Origin: Streptomyces sp. WZ.A104
Lineage (GTDB): Bacteria; Actinomycetota; Actinomycetes; Streptomycetales; Streptomycetaceae
DNA: 64,000 nt
Direction: 5' to 3'
Assembly (NCBI RefSeq): GCF_002382885.1
Contig: NZ_NWVL01000011.1
Coordinates: 1-64,000 of the forward strand
In this document: piece by piece, positions 34,088-42,984 of the stretch
Position numbering within the stretch: position 1 is the stretch's first letter
Layout: every line of letters begins with the position of its first letter
Notes under the pieces: model-generated
What the model was told of the DNA's origin: nothing
What the model saw: the letters and a program-made list of their open reading frames with translations, nothing else
Databases searched by the model: none
Made by a program: the position numbers and the translations under genes

Positions 34088-35545
34088 ATGACACTCGTAC
34101 GACCCGACGCGGGCCCGCAGCAGGCCCCCGCCACCACGGCCCCCTTCCCGGCCGGTTTCCTGTGGGGCGCGGCCACGGCCGCGTACCAGGTGGAGGGGGC
34201 GGTGACCGAGAACGGCCGCACCCCGTCCATCTGGGACACCTTCAGCCACTCGCCCGGCAAGGTGCTCGGCGGCGACACCGGAGACGTGGCCGCCGACCAC
34301 TTCCACCGCTACCGCGACGACGTCGCCCTGATGAAGCGGCTCGGGCTGAAGGCGTACCGCTTCTCCGTCTCCTGGTCCCGCGTCCAGCCCACCGGCCGCG
34401 GCCCGGCGGTCGAACGCGGCCTGGACTTCTACCGCTCGCTCGTCGACGAGCTGCTGGAGGCGGGCATCACGCCCGTCGCCACCCTCTACCACTGGGACCT
34501 GCCCCAGGAGCTGGAGGACGCGGGCGGCTGGCCGGAGCGTGCGACGGCTGAACGGTTCGCGGACTACGCGGCCGTCATGGCCCGGGCGCTCGGCGACCGG
34601 GTCGGGATGTGGACGACGCTGAACGAGCCCTGGTGCTCGGCCTTCCTCGGTTACGGCTCCGGGGTCCACGCCCCGGGCCGCACCGAACCGGCCGCCGCGC
34701 TGCGGGCCGCCCACCACCTCAACCTCGCCCACGGCCGGGCGACCGAGGCGCTGCGCGCGAACCTCCCCGCTGCCGCGCAGCTCTCGGTCACCCTCAACCT
34801 CCACCAGGTGCGCCCGCTGACCGGCGGTGAGGCGGACGCGGACGCGGCCCGCCGGATCGACGCGGTGGGCAACCGGATCTTCACCGGCCCGATGCTGAGG
34901 GGCGCGTACCCGGACGACCTGCTGGCCGACACCGAACACCTGCTGAACTGGAGTGAGCTGGTCCACGAGGGCGACCTCTCCGCGATCGCCCGCCCGCTCG
35001 ACGTGCTCGGCGTCAACTACTACACCCCCACCATCGTCTCCACCCCCGCCTCCGGGGCCGGGGACACCCGCAACGACGGCCACGGAAGCAGCGAGCACTC
35101 GCCGTGGCCCGGCTCGGAGCATGTCGCCTTCCATCTCGCCGAGGGCAGGCCGCGCACCGCCATGAACTGGTCGGTCGACCCGGACGGCCTGTACAGCCTC
35201 CTCATGGACGTCTCCCGCGAGCACCCGGACCTCCCGCTGATGGTCACCGAGAACGGCGCGGCCTTCGCGGACGACCCGGACGAGGAGGGCCGGGTCCACG
35301 ACCCCGAACGGATCGCCTATCTGCACGGCCACCTGGCGGCGGTGCGGCGGGCGGTGGCCGAAGGGGCGGACGTACGCGGCTACTTCCTCTGGTCCCTGCT
35401 GGACAACTTCGAATGGGGCTACGGCTACTCCAAGCGCTTCGGCGCGGTGTACGTCGACTACGCGACCCAGCGCCGTACGCCCAAGTCCAGCGCCCACTGG
35501 TACAGCGAGGTGATCGCCCGCCACGCGCTGCTCCCGGAGGCGTGA
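34088..35545 (+). CDS. bglC: Intracellular beta-glucosidase, GH1
   Basis: 485 aa glycoside hydrolase family 1. The acid/base Glu is in TLNEPWCS (about E180), and the nucleophile Glu in VTENGAAF (about E388). The N-terminal [15 protein letters not shown] and C-terminal [16 protein letters not shown] are family hallmarks. There is no signal peptide, so it acts in the cytoplasm, splitting imported cellobiose and cello-oligosaccharides to glucose, which also removes the CebR inducer. It lies downstream of cebG with an 83-bp gap containing a CebR-like box. Confidence 0.95.
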   Translation: MTLVRPDAGPQQAPATTAPFPAGFLWGAATAAYQVEGAVTENGRTPSIWDTFSHSPGKVLGGDTGDVAADHFHRYRDDVALMKRLGLKAYRFSVSWSRVQPTGRGPAVERGLDFYRSLVDELLEAGITPVATLYHWDLPQELEDAGGWPERATAERFADYAAVMARALGDRVGMWTTLNEPWCSAFLGYGSGVHAPGRTEPAAALRAAHHLNLAHGRATEALRANLPAAAQLSVTLNLHQVRPLTGGEADADAARRIDAVGNRIFTGPMLRGAYPDDLLADTEHLLNWSELVHEGDLSAIARPLDVLGVNYYTPTIVSTPASGAGDTRNDGHGSSEHSPWPGSEHVAFHLAEGRPRTAMNWSVDPDGLYSLLMDVSREHPDLPLMVTENGAAFADDPDEEGRVHDPERIAYLHGHLAAVRRAVAEGADVRGYFLWSLLDNFEWGYGYSKRFGAVYVDYATQRRTPKSSAHWYSEVIARHALLPEA

Positions 35546-35557
35546 GCGAAAGCCGCC

Positions 35558-35571
35558 TGGGAGCGCTCCCA
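35558..35571. promoter_or_regulatory. CebR box between bglC and cebR
   Basis: TGGGAGCGCTCCCA, again a perfect 14-bp CebR palindrome, lies 13 bp after the bglC stop and 93 bp before the cebR start. This suggests CebR controls its own gene. Confidence 0.9.
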
Positions 35572-35663
35572 AACCGTGGCCGCCACACCCGCCGGGGTGA
35601 TCGATCCGGGACTTGGATTGACGTTACGGCTGTGAGAAATTGACCGGGAACGGGGAGGCAGCC

Positions 35664-36701
35664 ATGGCGGCAGCGCGAGTACGGAGCGGCGGGCGGCCCA
35701 CGCTCGAAGAGGTGGCGGCCCGGGCCGGCGTCGGCCGGGGCACCGCCTCGCGGGTCATCAACGGCTCGCCCCGGGTCAGCGAGGCGACCCGGGAGGCGGT
35801 CGAGGCGGCCGTCGCCGAGCTGGGGTACGTCCCCAACCGGGCCGCCCGCGCCCTCGCGGGCAACCGCACCGACGCCATCGCCCTCGTGGTGCCCGAGCCG
35901 GAGACCCGGTTCTTCGCGGAGCCGTACTTCTCCGCCATAGTCCGGGGCGTCGGAGCGGCCCTGGCCGACACCGAGATGCAGCTGCTCCTCACCCTCGCCG
36001 GCAACGACCGCGAGCGCCGCCGCCTCGCCCAGTACCTGACCGCCCACCGCGTCGACGGCGTCCTGCTGGTCGCCGTGCACGCCGACGACCCCCTGCCCGA
36101 GCTGCTGGAACAGCTGGGCATGCCGTGCGTGATCAGCGGCGCCCGGCACGCCGCCGAACCCCTCGCCTCGGTCGACTCGGACAACTTCGAGGGTGCCCGC
36201 GCCGCCGTCGAGCACCTGGTCTCCCGGGGCCGCCGCCAGGTCGCCACGATCACCGGCCGCCTGGAGGTCTACGGGGCCCAGCGCCGCCTGGACGGCTACC
36301 GCGCCGCGGTCTCCGAGGCCGGCCTGGCACCCGACGAGCACCTGGTCGCCCCCGCCGACTTCACGGAGGAGGGCGGTGCGCGGGCGATGCGCGAACTCCT
36401 CACCCGCCGCCCCGCCCTCGACGCGGTCTTCGCCGCCTCCGACGTGATGGCGGCCGGGGCCCGCCAGGTCCTGCGCGAGGCGGGCCGCCGCATCCCCGAG
36501 GACGTGGCCCTGATCGGCTTCGACGACTCGGTGGTCGCCCGCCATATGCACCCGGCCCTCACCAGCGTCCGCCAGCCCATCGAGGAGATGGGCCGCCGCA
36601 TGGCCCAGCTCCTCCTGGACGAGATCGCGGGCCGCGCCCCGGGCGCCGAACGCCCCACGGTCGTACTGCCCACGGAGCTGGTGGTCCGCGACTCCTCGTG
36701 A
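35664..36701 (+). CDS. cebR: LacI-family cellobiose repressor
   Basis: 345 aa. The N-terminal LacI helix-turn-helix (about 12-60: TLEEVAARAGVGRGTASRVINGSPRVSEATREAV) is followed by hinge ARALAGNRTDAIALVVPE and the periplasmic-binding-like sensor. It represses the cellobiose genes and wider cellulolytic regulon until cellobiose or cellotriose binds. ATG 35664 has GGGGAGG upstream. Near-perfect CebR operators in the same locus support the identity. Confidence 0.93.
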   Translation: MAAARVRSGGRPTLEEVAARAGVGRGTASRVINGSPRVSEATREAVEAAVAELGYVPNRAARALAGNRTDAIALVVPEPETRFFAEPYFSAIVRGVGAALADTEMQLLLTLAGNDRERRRLAQYLTAHRVDGVLLVAVHADDPLPELLEQLGMPCVISGARHAAEPLASVDSDNFEGARAAVEHLVSRGRRQVATITGRLEVYGAQRRLDGYRAAVSEAGLAPDEHLVAPADFTEEGGARAMRELLTRRPALDAVFAASDVMAAGARQVLREAGRRIPEDVALIGFDDSVVARHMHPALTSVRQPIEEMGRRMAQLLLDEIAGRAPGAERPTVVLPTELVVRDSS

Positions 36702-37038
36702 GGAGTGGCGAGGCTCGTGACGGTAAGCGAGGCTTCCGTATTTCACGAGCCCTCCACGTCCCCCGGATCCGACGGCTAGTGTTTCGCGGAGTACGGCGAA
36801 TGTGTGACGCACCACACATCATGCGGCGAGCTGCCCGGGTGCGTTCCGTGCGGTGGCGCATATGGGGGGCCTCTTGCACGACATGGTCAAGGGTGCTTCC
36901 GCGCGCAGGTCGTCGCGCACCTGGAGCTGCCGGGCTCCCGCCGCTCCCGTACGGGGGAACCGGCGGCCGACTGACGTCGGGCCCGGCTCCACGGCACGCG
37001 AAAGGGCCCCGGTCCAAAGACCGGGGCCCTCTCAGCAG
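36702..37038. other. 337-bp intergenic region with inverted repeat
   Basis: No coding frame looks real. The region holds ATGTGTG (36800-36806) and CACACAT (36813-36819), a perfect 7-bp inverted repeat with a 6-bp spacer that resembles a CRP/FNR-type half-site pair, and a terminator hairpin near its right end. No promoter can be assigned with confidence. Confidence 0.4.
37003..37030. terminator. Hairpin terminator of tRNA-His
   Basis: AGGGCCCCGGTC at 37003-37014 pairs perfectly with GACCGGGGCCCT at 37019-37030 around the loop CAAA. It lies nine bases downstream of the tRNA on the minus strand. Confidence 0.9.
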
Positions 37039-37112
37039 GGTGAGTAACGGGACTTGAACCCGCGACATCCTGGACCACAACCAGGTGCTCTGCCAGCTGA
37101 GCTATACCCACC
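37039..37112 (-). tRNA. tRNA-His (GTG)
   Basis: Includes the extra G-1 paired with the discriminator C that marks histidine tRNAs. The acceptor stem is GTGGGTA/TACTCAC, the anticodon stem-loop CTGGTTGTGGTCCAG gives GTG (His), and the T-arm is CGGGTTCAAGTCCCG. No CCA is encoded. Confidence 0.96.
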
Positions 37113-37197
37113 ATGTCGTCCGGTCGTTTCCGACCGGCCGAGAAAAAGTGTACAGGGTCCGGGAGGGTGCTCGCGCCCCCGTTTCCCGGAGCCGGTC

Positions 37198-37219
37198 CAC
37201 GGGCGCGTTTACGCCCGTG
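37198..37219 (-). terminator. Hairpin terminator after oligoribonuclease
   Basis: CACGGGCG (37198-37205) pairs with CGCCCGTG (37212-37219) around a 6-nt loop, 12 bp downstream of the orn stop on the minus strand. Confidence 0.7.
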
Positions 37220-37231
37220 ACCAGCACGTTC

Positions 37232-37837
37232 CTACGGTGTGGCCGGGACCACATGGCGCGCCGCGATCTCCTTGGCGCGCTCGGAGTCCGGGCCGGGCTG
37301 CGGGACGAAGACCGCCTCCCGGTAGTAGCGGAGCTCCGCGATGGATTCACGGATGTCCGCGAGTGCCCGGTGGTTGCCGCTCTTGTCCGGGCTGTTGAAA
37401 TACGCCCGGGGATACCAGCGGCGGGCCAGCTCCTTGACCGAGGACACATCCACGATCCGGTAGTGGAGATAGCCCTCCAGCTCCCGCATGTCCCGGGCGA
37501 GGAAACCGCGGTCGGTGCCGACCGAGTTTCCGCAGAGCGGGGCCTTGCCCGGCTCCTTCACATGCTCGCGGACATATGCCAGGACCTGTTCCTCGGCGTC
37601 GGCCAGGGTGGTGCCCCCGGCCAGCTCGTCGAGGAGGCCCGAGGCGGTGTGCATCTGCCGCACCACCTCGGGCATGGTCTCCAGGGCCGCGTCCGGCGGG
37701 CGGATCACGATGTCCACCCCTTCACCGAGCACGTTCAGCTCCGAGTCGGTGACCAGGGCGGCCACCTCGATGAGTGCGTCGTCCGTCAACGAGAGCCCGG
37801 TCATCTCGCAGTCGATCCACACCATGCGGTCGTTCAT
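37232..37837 (-). CDS. orn: Oligoribonuclease (DEDDh exonuclease)
   Basis: 201 aa. It degrades 2-5-nt RNAs, including pGpG, the breakdown product of c-di-GMP. The first DEDD motif is WIDCEMTGL (Asp, Glu), the second includes [10 protein letters not shown] and the third HRALADI (His and Asp). ATG 37837 starts [12 protein letters not shown], matching the family. It lies 10 bp after adpA on the same strand. In S. griseus, ornA is cotranscribed with adpA and needed for growth and sporulation. Confidence 0.95.
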   Translation of the reverse strand: MNDRMVWIDCEMTGLSLTDDALIEVAALVTDSELNVLGEGVDIVIRPPDAALETMPEVVRQMHTASGLLDELAGGTTLADAEEQVLAYVREHVKEPGKAPLCGNSVGTDRGFLARDMRELEGYLHYRIVDVSSVKELARRWYPRAYFNSPDKSGNHRALADIRESIAELRYYREAVFVPQPGPDSERAKEIAARHVVPATP

Positions 37838-37847
37838 GCGCCCCACC

Positions 37848-39065
37848 CTACGGGGCACTCCGCTGTCCCGGCAGGGCCGGGCGACCGGGAACGTACGCGT
37901 CGGGACCCGGCAGGGAGTGCTCCCCGGAGCCCACCGCCGCCACCACCGCGACGGGCGCTGACGGCCCCGGCGCGCCCCGGCGTCCGGACGGTGGCCCCTG
38001 GCTGGGCACCATCGTCTCGACCACCGTCGCGGCACTCTCCGCCACCCCCTGCGGACGACGGGCCCGGTAGGCGGCCCGGTACGCGGCGGGGGAGGAGCCG
38101 AGCTGGCGGCGGAAGTGCCCGCGCAGCGCGACCGGGGAGCGGAAGCCGCAGCGGCCCGCGACCTCGTCGACCGAGTAGTCGGAGGTCTCCAGCAGCCGCT
38201 GTGCCTGAAGCACCCGCTGGGTGATCAGCCACTGGAGCGGTGCGCTCCCCGTGAGCGAGCGGAACCTGCGGTCGAAGGTCCGTCTGCTCATATAGGCGCG
38301 CGCCGCGAGCGTCTCCACGTCGAACTGCTCGTGCAGATGCTCCAGGGCCCAGGCCACGACCTCGGCGAGCGGGTCGGAGCCGATCTCCTCCGGTAAAGAC
38401 CTGTCCAGGTAGCGCTCCTGCCCGCCACTGCGCCGCGGCGGCACGACGAGCCGGCGGGCGAGCGCCCCGGCAGCTTCCGTGCCGTGGTCGGTGCGGACTA
38501 TATGGAGGCAGAGATCGATACCTGCCGCCGTACCGGCGGAGGTGAGTACGTCGCCGTCGTCCACGAAGAGTTCGCGCGGATCGACGTGCACCGACGGATA
38601 GCGCTTGGCCAGCGTCGGTGCGTACATCCAGTGTGTGGTGGCCGGCCGTCCGTCCAGCAGGCCGGCGGCCGCGAGCACGAAGGCTCCCGTGCACAGACCG
38701 ACGATGCGGGCGCCCTCCTCATGGGCGCGCCGCAGCGCGTCCAGTGCCTCGGCGGGCGGCGGCGAGGTGATCGACCGCCAGGCGGGCACCACCACGGTGC
38801 CTGCCCTGCTGATCGCCTCCAGGCCGTACGGTGTGGTCAGTTCGAGTCCGCCCGTTGTGCGCAGCGGTCCGTCCTCGCCGCCGCAGACCAGCAGGCGGTA
38901 GCGGGGAACTCCCGCGTCCTGCCGGTCGATTCCGAAAACGGAGAGCGGGATGGAGCTCTCGAAGATAGGGCCGCCGCTGAACAGCAGCACGGCAACGACT
39001 TCCCGGCGTCGCCGCCCGGTCAGCTTGCGTGCGGCCTCCGTCGCGGCGGCGGAGTCCTGGCTCAT
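37848..39065 (-). CDS. adpA: AdpA global developmental activator (AraC family)
   Basis: 405 aa. The N-terminal ThiJ/PfpI (DJ-1-like) dimerisation domain spans about residues 22-200 ([23 protein letters not shown], then [17 protein letters not shown]), and the C-terminal AraC DNA-binding domain about 240-345 has two helix-turn-helices ([40 protein letters not shown]). The linker contains a TTA leucine codon (residue 224), so translation should depend on the bldA tRNA, a classic feature of Streptomyces adpA. AdpA activates aerial growth, extracellular proteases and antibiotic genes. About 400 bp of non-coding DNA precedes it, consistent with a complex promoter. Confidence 0.96.
   Translation of the reverse strand: MSQDSAAATEAARKLTGRRRREVVAVLLFSGGPIFESSIPLSVFGIDRQDAGVPRYRLLVCGGEDGPLRTTGGLELTTPYGLEAISRAGTVVVPAWRSITSPPPAEALDALRRAHEEGARIVGLCTGAFVLAAAGLLDGRPATTHWMYAPTLAKRYPSVHVDPRELFVDDGDVLTSAGTAAGIDLCLHIVRTDHGTEAAGALARRLVVPPRRSGGQERYLDRSLPEEIGSDPLAEVVAWALEHLHEQFDVETLAARAYMSRRTFDRRFRSLTGSAPLQWLITQRVLQAQRLLETSDYSVDEVAGRCGFRSPVALRGHFRRQLGSSPAAYRAAYRARRPQGVAESAATVVETMVPSQGPPSGRRGAPGPSAPVAVVAAVGSGEHSLPGPDAYVPGRPALPGQRSAP
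38394..38396 (-). promoter_or_regulatory. TTA (bldA-dependent) codon in adpA
   Basis: Codon 224 of adpA reads TTA on the minus strand, in context DRS-L-PEE. TTA is very rare in Streptomyces and is read only by the bldA-encoded leucyl-tRNA. It sits in the inter-domain linker, as in other Streptomyces adpA genes. Confidence 0.93.
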
Positions 39066-39474
39066 GACGCTAAGCCCCCCTCGGTGTTCGCGTCTCCCTG
39101 GTCCTTACGGGCCTGTCGCTCCTGCACGTTTCCCCTCGGTGTTGCACGTGTCCCCAGTCTCCGATTTCCAAGATCGAATCTACTGCGTCGCGTGGTCCCG
39201 CCGTGACACCTTCCCCCACCAGCTCTATGTCGATAAGGAAACGTGGCGTGAAGCGTTCGATCACGAAGCGTTTCACTCGCGAAGCGCACAGGGAAGTGCC
39301 CCTCACGAACGTGGCCCGTCCGCGTCGGGTGAAAGCGTACCGCGCGGTCTCTTCCTGCCTGGTGGGCGGTGGGTTGTCCGGCCATCCGGCTAAGGGTTCG
39401 GCACCTGGGTGAAGTTGGCTGAAAACCATCGGTTGTGTGTGCTGGATCCGGTCACGCCCGGCGCACAACGCCGT
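39066..39474. other. adpA upstream region, 409 bp without a convincing gene
   Basis: The region is notably less GC-rich than the surroundings. It includes repeated CGAAGCG motifs (about 39257, 39271 and 39286) in CGAAGCGTTTCACTCGCGAAG. adpA promoters in other Streptomyces bind AdpA itself, BldD and butyrolactone receptors. I cannot assign individual sites here. Open frames through it lack start signals and conserved features. Confidence 0.5.
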
Positions 39475-39732
39475 CTAGCGGCCGCGCCGATGCGCTCCCT
39501 CGCCCACATGGGCCGGGGTGCGCTCTGACCTCCGCAGCAGGATTCGGCAGGCGGTCGTGACGCAGGCGAGCCCGAGGGCCCAGAGCGCCGCACTGCCGAC
39601 CGATGTGCCGTGGGCCACGAGAACCGCCGGTACGAGCAGGCAGCTGAAGACGGCCCAGCGGACCACGTCGCCCGCAGCGTCGTGCGCCGGTGCAGGGCTC
39701 GGCTCGGACGGGGGTCGCACGGGGGTCGGCAC
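39475..39732 (-). CDS. Small membrane protein beside adpA
   Basis: 85 aa. Two predicted transmembrane helices (VVRWAVFSCLLVPAVLVAHG and SAALWALGLACVTTACRILL) are followed by a basic C-terminal tail. ATG 39732 has AGGGAG three bases upstream, and base composition is normal for coding sequence. No known domain. Its role is unknown; it lies upstream of adpA on the same strand with 409 bp between. Confidence 0.65.
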   Translation of the reverse strand: MPTPVRPPSEPSPAPAHDAAGDVVRWAVFSCLLVPAVLVAHGTSVGSAALWALGLACVTTACRILLRRSERTPAHVGEGAHRRGR

Positions 39733-40101
39733 GGCATCGCTCCCTGGGGTGGTGACTCGGTGACGGTGTGGCTAACGGAGACCGGGTGCGGGGGTCACTG
39801 TCGGGTGCGCCGGGCGGTTGTGGAGCCGCCCGGAAAAACGGGGCGGCCGACGGTGTTCGGGCTCCCCGGGGCCCGTGTACGACACAACCGGCATTGCCAT
39901 CCCGGACAGCCTCGGGCATGCTCCCTCCAGCGTCACGCGCGCTTTTGCGGGCATCTGGGCAGTGGAGGAGTGACGCCGTACCCTTGGGGGTAGGGGATTG
40001 GGAAGATGATTCCCGGACAGAGCTCACCCACCAGGCTCACCAGCTGATGCACCGCTCGAAACCGCTCCCTCCTCATGAGGACTCTCTTCGCCGAGACACC
40101 G
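39733..40101. other. 369-bp region between small membrane protein and stress protein
   Basis: Divergent intergenic DNA. A hairpin of GCCGCCC (39825-39831) and GGGCGGC (39841-39847) with a 9-nt loop lies about 93 bp upstream of the small membrane protein gene and could act on its leader. No other gene or clear operator is seen. A short T-poor promoter for the stress protein must lie toward its right end. Confidence 0.4.
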
Positions 40102-40623
40102 ATGGCCGGTCACGAAATCCCTGAACCCAAAGACCGCAAGCAGGTAGCCGACCCCGGGTCGGAGACGCGACCGGTCGAAGAAGCGCGCCATGCGTGCGAT
40201 CCCGCCTTCCGCCACGGAGTCGTGGTCGGCTTCGACGGCTCCACATCCAGTGAGCGGGCCCTGGCGTACGCCATCGGTATGGCCGGACGGTCGGGCTCGG
40301 GCCTGATCATCGTCCATGTCGCCAACCGGCTCCCGACGACGGTCTGGGCGGGCTGCGAGCCCCCTGTCTTCGTCGACGTCCCCGACCACCGCACCGAGGT
40401 CCTCGGCCTGGAGCTGGCCTGCGCGGACTACCTCTCCGAGGTCCCCTGGGTGCTGGTCGAGCGCGGCGGTGACATCTGCCACGAACTGGAGGAGGTCGGC
40501 CGGGAGTACGCCGCCGACGCCATCGTCGTGGGCTCCACGCACGGCATCGTCGGCCGGATCTTCGGCTCGGTCGCGGGCCGCCTCGCCCGCCGCGCACAGC
40601 GCCCCGTCATCGTCATTCCCTGA
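40102..40623 (+). CDS. Universal stress protein (UspA-like)
   Basis: 173 aa, one Usp domain (about residues 42-172). The ATP-binding motif appears as GSTHGIVGRIFGSVAGRLARRAQRPVIVIP near the C-terminus, with VVGFDGSTSSERALAYAI at the start. ATG 40102 (MAGHEIPEP) is preferred; an ATG at 40075 lacks a ribosome binding site, and the upstream signal for 40102 is also weak. Usp proteins respond to stress, often with hypoxia or stationary phase. A hairpin terminator follows, converging with glmS. Confidence 0.85.
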   Translation: MAGHEIPEPKDRKQVADPGSETRPVEEARHACDPAFRHGVVVGFDGSTSSERALAYAIGMAGRSGSGLIIVHVANRLPTTVWAGCEPPVFVDVPDHRTEVLGLELACADYLSEVPWVLVERGGDICHELEEVGREYAADAIVVGSTHGIVGRIFGSVAGRLARRAQRPVIVIP

Positions 40624-40657
40624 GCACCAGCCAGAAGCCCTGGCCGACGCACGCGTT

Positions 40658-40692
40658 GGGCCCCGCACCGTCCTCACGACCGTGCGGGGCCC
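40658..40692. terminator. Bidirectional terminator between stress protein and glmS
   Basis: GGGCCCCGCAC (40658-40668) pairs perfectly with GTGCGGGGCCC (40682-40692) around a 13-nt loop, between two converging genes. Confidence 0.9.
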
Positions 40693-40712
40693 ACTCACGT
40701 ACGTACCGGCGA

Positions 40713-42542
40713 CTACTCCACCGTCACGGACTTCGCCAGGTTGCGCGGCTTGTCGATGTCGCGGCCCATCGCGAGCGCCGTGTGGTACGCGAAGAGCTGG
40801 AGCGGGATGCCCATGAGGATCGGGTCCAGCTCGTTCTCGTTCTTCGGCACGACGATGGTGTGGTCGGCCTTCTCCTGCACCTGGTGGGCGACGGCGAGGA
40901 TGCGGCCGCTGCGGGCCTTGATCTCCTCCATCGCGGCGCGGTTCTTCTCCAGCAGGTCGTCGTCCGGCACGATCGCCACGGTCGGCATCGCGGGCTCGAT
41001 CAGCGCGAGCGGGCCGTGCTTCAGCTCGGAGGCCGGGTAGGCCTCGGCGTGGATGTACGAGACCTCCTTCAGCTTCAGCGATGCCTCACGGGCCACCGGG
41101 TAGCCGCGCACCCGGCCGATGAACATCATCGACTTCGCGTCCGCGTACTCCGCCGCCAGCCGCTTGATCTCGTCCTCGTTCGCGAGGATCTCGCTGATCT
41201 GCTCGGGCAGCTTCCGCAGCCCGTCGATGATCCGCTTGCCGTCGGCCACCGACAGGTCCCGGATGCGGCCAAGGTGCAGCGCCAGCAGCGCGAAGGCGAC
41301 CACGGTGTTGGTGAAGCACTTGGTGGAGACCACGCAGACCTCCGGGCCCGCGTGGACGTACGTACCGCCGTCGGCCTCCCGGGCGATCGCGGAGCCGACC
41401 ACGTTGACCACACCGAGGACCCGGGCGCCCTTGCGCTTCAGCTCCTGGACGGCGGCCAGCACGTCGTACGTCTCACCCGACTGGGAGACCGCGATGTACA
41501 GGGTGTCGGGGTCCACGACCGGGTTGCGGTAGCGGAACTCGGAGGCCGGCTCGGCGTCGGCGGGGATGCGGGCGAGCTCCTCGATCAGCTGGGCGCCGAT
41601 CTGGCCCGCGTGGTACGAGGTGCCGCAGCCGAGGATCTTGATCCGGCGCACCCCGCGCGCCTCGCGGGCGTCCAGGTTGAGGCCGCCCAGGTGCACGGTG
41701 GAGAACCGGTCGTCGATCCGGCCGCGCAGGACGCGGTCCACGGCGTCGGCCTGCTCGGAGATCTCCTTGTGCATGTACGTGTCGTGGCCGCCCATGTCGT
41801 ACGACTCGGCCTCCCACTCCACGGTCGTCGGCGTGGCCGTCGTGGTCGAGCCCTCCGTGGTGTACGTACGGAAGTCGTCGGCCTTCAGGGTGGCCATCTC
41901 GCCGTCGTCCAGGGTGACGACCTGGCGGGTGTGGGCGACCAGGGCGGCGACGTCGGAGGCGACGAACATCTCCTTCTCGCCGATGCCGAGGACGACCGGG
42001 GAGCCGTTGCGGGCCACCACGATGCGGTCGTTGAAGTCGGCGTGCATCACGGCGATGCCGTAGGTGCCCTCGACCGAGCGCAGCGCCTCGCGGACCTTCT
42101 CCTCCAGCGTGTCCGCCTGGGCCCGGGCGATGAGGTGGGTCAGGACCTCGGTGTCGGTCTCGGAGAGGAAGGCGAACCCGTCGGCGACGAGCTTGGCGCG
42201 CAGCTCGGAGGCGTTGTCGATGATCCCGTTGTGGACGACGGCGACCTTGTTCTCCGCGTCCAGGTGCGGGTGGGCGTTCTCGTCGCTCGGGGCGCCGTGG
42301 GTGGCCCAGCGGGTGTGCGCGATGCCGGCGGTGCCCGCGAACCGCTTGGGGACCTTGGCCTCCAGCTCACGGACCCGGCCCTTGGCCTTGACCATCTTCA
42401 GTACGCCCGGCTTGCCCGCCGTGGCCTTGCCGGTGATGACGATGCCCGCGGAGTCGTACCCCCGGTACTCCAGCCGCTGAAGACCCTCCAGCAGCAGCGG
42501 TGCCACATCACGCTTTCCGATATATCCGACGATCCCGCACAT
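40713..42542 (-). CDS. glmS: Glutamine-fructose-6-phosphate transaminase (isomerising)
   Basis: 609 aa. It makes glucosamine-6-phosphate from fructose-6-phosphate and glutamine, the first step to UDP-GlcNAc for cell-wall synthesis. The N-terminal class II glutaminase domain starts with the catalytic Cys (MCGIVGYIG), followed by two SIS sugar-isomerase domains (CGTSYHAGQIGAQLIEELAR near residue 305; SMMFIGRVRGYPVAREASLKLKE near residue 475). It is chosen to start at ATG 42542 so that Cys2 becomes the N-terminal nucleophile. In S. coelicolor this position holds a second glmS paralogue (SCO2789, from memory). No glmS-ribozyme structure is apparent. Confidence 0.95.
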   Translation of the reverse strand: MCGIVGYIGKRDVAPLLLEGLQRLEYRGYDSAGIVITGKATAGKPGVLKMVKAKGRVRELEAKVPKRFAGTAGIAHTRWATHGAPSDENAHPHLDAENKVAVVHNGIIDNASELRAKLVADGFAFLSETDTEVLTHLIARAQADTLEEKVREALRSVEGTYGIAVMHADFNDRIVVARNGSPVVLGIGEKEMFVASDVAALVAHTRQVVTLDDGEMATLKADDFRTYTTEGSTTTATPTTVEWEAESYDMGGHDTYMHKEISEQADAVDRVLRGRIDDRFSTVHLGGLNLDAREARGVRRIKILGCGTSYHAGQIGAQLIEELARIPADAEPASEFRYRNPVVDPDTLYIAVSQSGETYDVLAAVQELKRKGARVLGVVNVVGSAIAREADGGTYVHAGPEVCVVSTKCFTNTVVAFALLALHLGRIRDLSVADGKRIIDGLRKLPEQISEILANEDEIKRLAAEYADAKSMMFIGRVRGYPVAREASLKLKEVSYIHAEAYPASELKHGPLALIEPAMPTVAIVPDDDLLEKNRAAMEEIKARSGRILAVAHQVQEKADHTIVVPKNENELDPILMGIPLQLFAYHTALAMGRDIDKPRNLAKSVTVE

Positions 42543-42622
42543 GGATTCTCTGCCCCTCCATCGACGTACACGTTCCCGTACCCGCATGTGTTCGGCGCCC
42601 CGCGCACGGGCGCCCGGCTCGC

Positions 42623-42898
42623 TCAGCCGTAGACGATGCGGCGCAGCTGGCGGAGCGAGAGCTCCGGCGGCGCCACCGCGCGGTGCGGCAGCTCGGCCGC
42701 GATCCGCTCGAAGATCTCCGTGTTGACCAGGCCGCCGGACTGCAGTTCACGGTGGCGGCGCCGGACGAAGTCGTCGGTGCTCTCGTCGAAGTACGCCAGC
42801 ACGTCGAGGATCACCCGGGCCGCCTCACCGCGCTGGAGCGCGGTGGAGCGGACGAGGTGATCGATGAGGTCGTCGTGCGACGAGCGGCGTTCAAGCAC
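42623..42898 (-). CDS. Conserved small protein, unknown function
   Basis: 91 aa, charged and helical (LIDHLVRSTALQRGEAARVILDVLAYFDESTDDFVRRRHRELQSGG). No known domain and no membrane segment. It lies 80 bp upstream of glmS on the same strand, so it may share its transcription. The sequence is well ordered and has normal codon bias, so it is a real gene. The role is not assigned. Confidence 0.7.
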   Translation of the reverse strand: MLERRSSHDDLIDHLVRSTALQRGEAARVILDVLAYFDESTDDFVRRRHRELQSGGLVNTEIFERIAAELPHRAVAPPELSLRQLRRIVYG

Positions 42899-42984
42899 CC
42901 GTCGATATTGCGTGTCGGAGCGCGCTTATGCAAGAAATCTGCCCGAAATCGGGCAGGGGGGCGACTTAAGGTCTCCGGATCGGG

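Noticed and set aside
36853..37047. Small frames between cebR and tRNA-His
   Set aside because: Arg/Pro-rich, with no start signal and no conserved feature, and they overlap the terminator.
39070..39468. 132-aa minus-strand frame in the adpA upstream region
   Set aside because: No ribosome binding site, unordered composition, and it overlaps the probable promoter.
42543..42622. glmS ribozyme or riboswitch upstream of glmS
   Set aside because: The gap is 80 bp, with no recognisable ribozyme core; this element is typical of Firmicutes.
40656..42632. Plus-strand 650-aa frame opposite glmS
   Set aside because: Valine/histidine-rich shadow of glmS; no domains.
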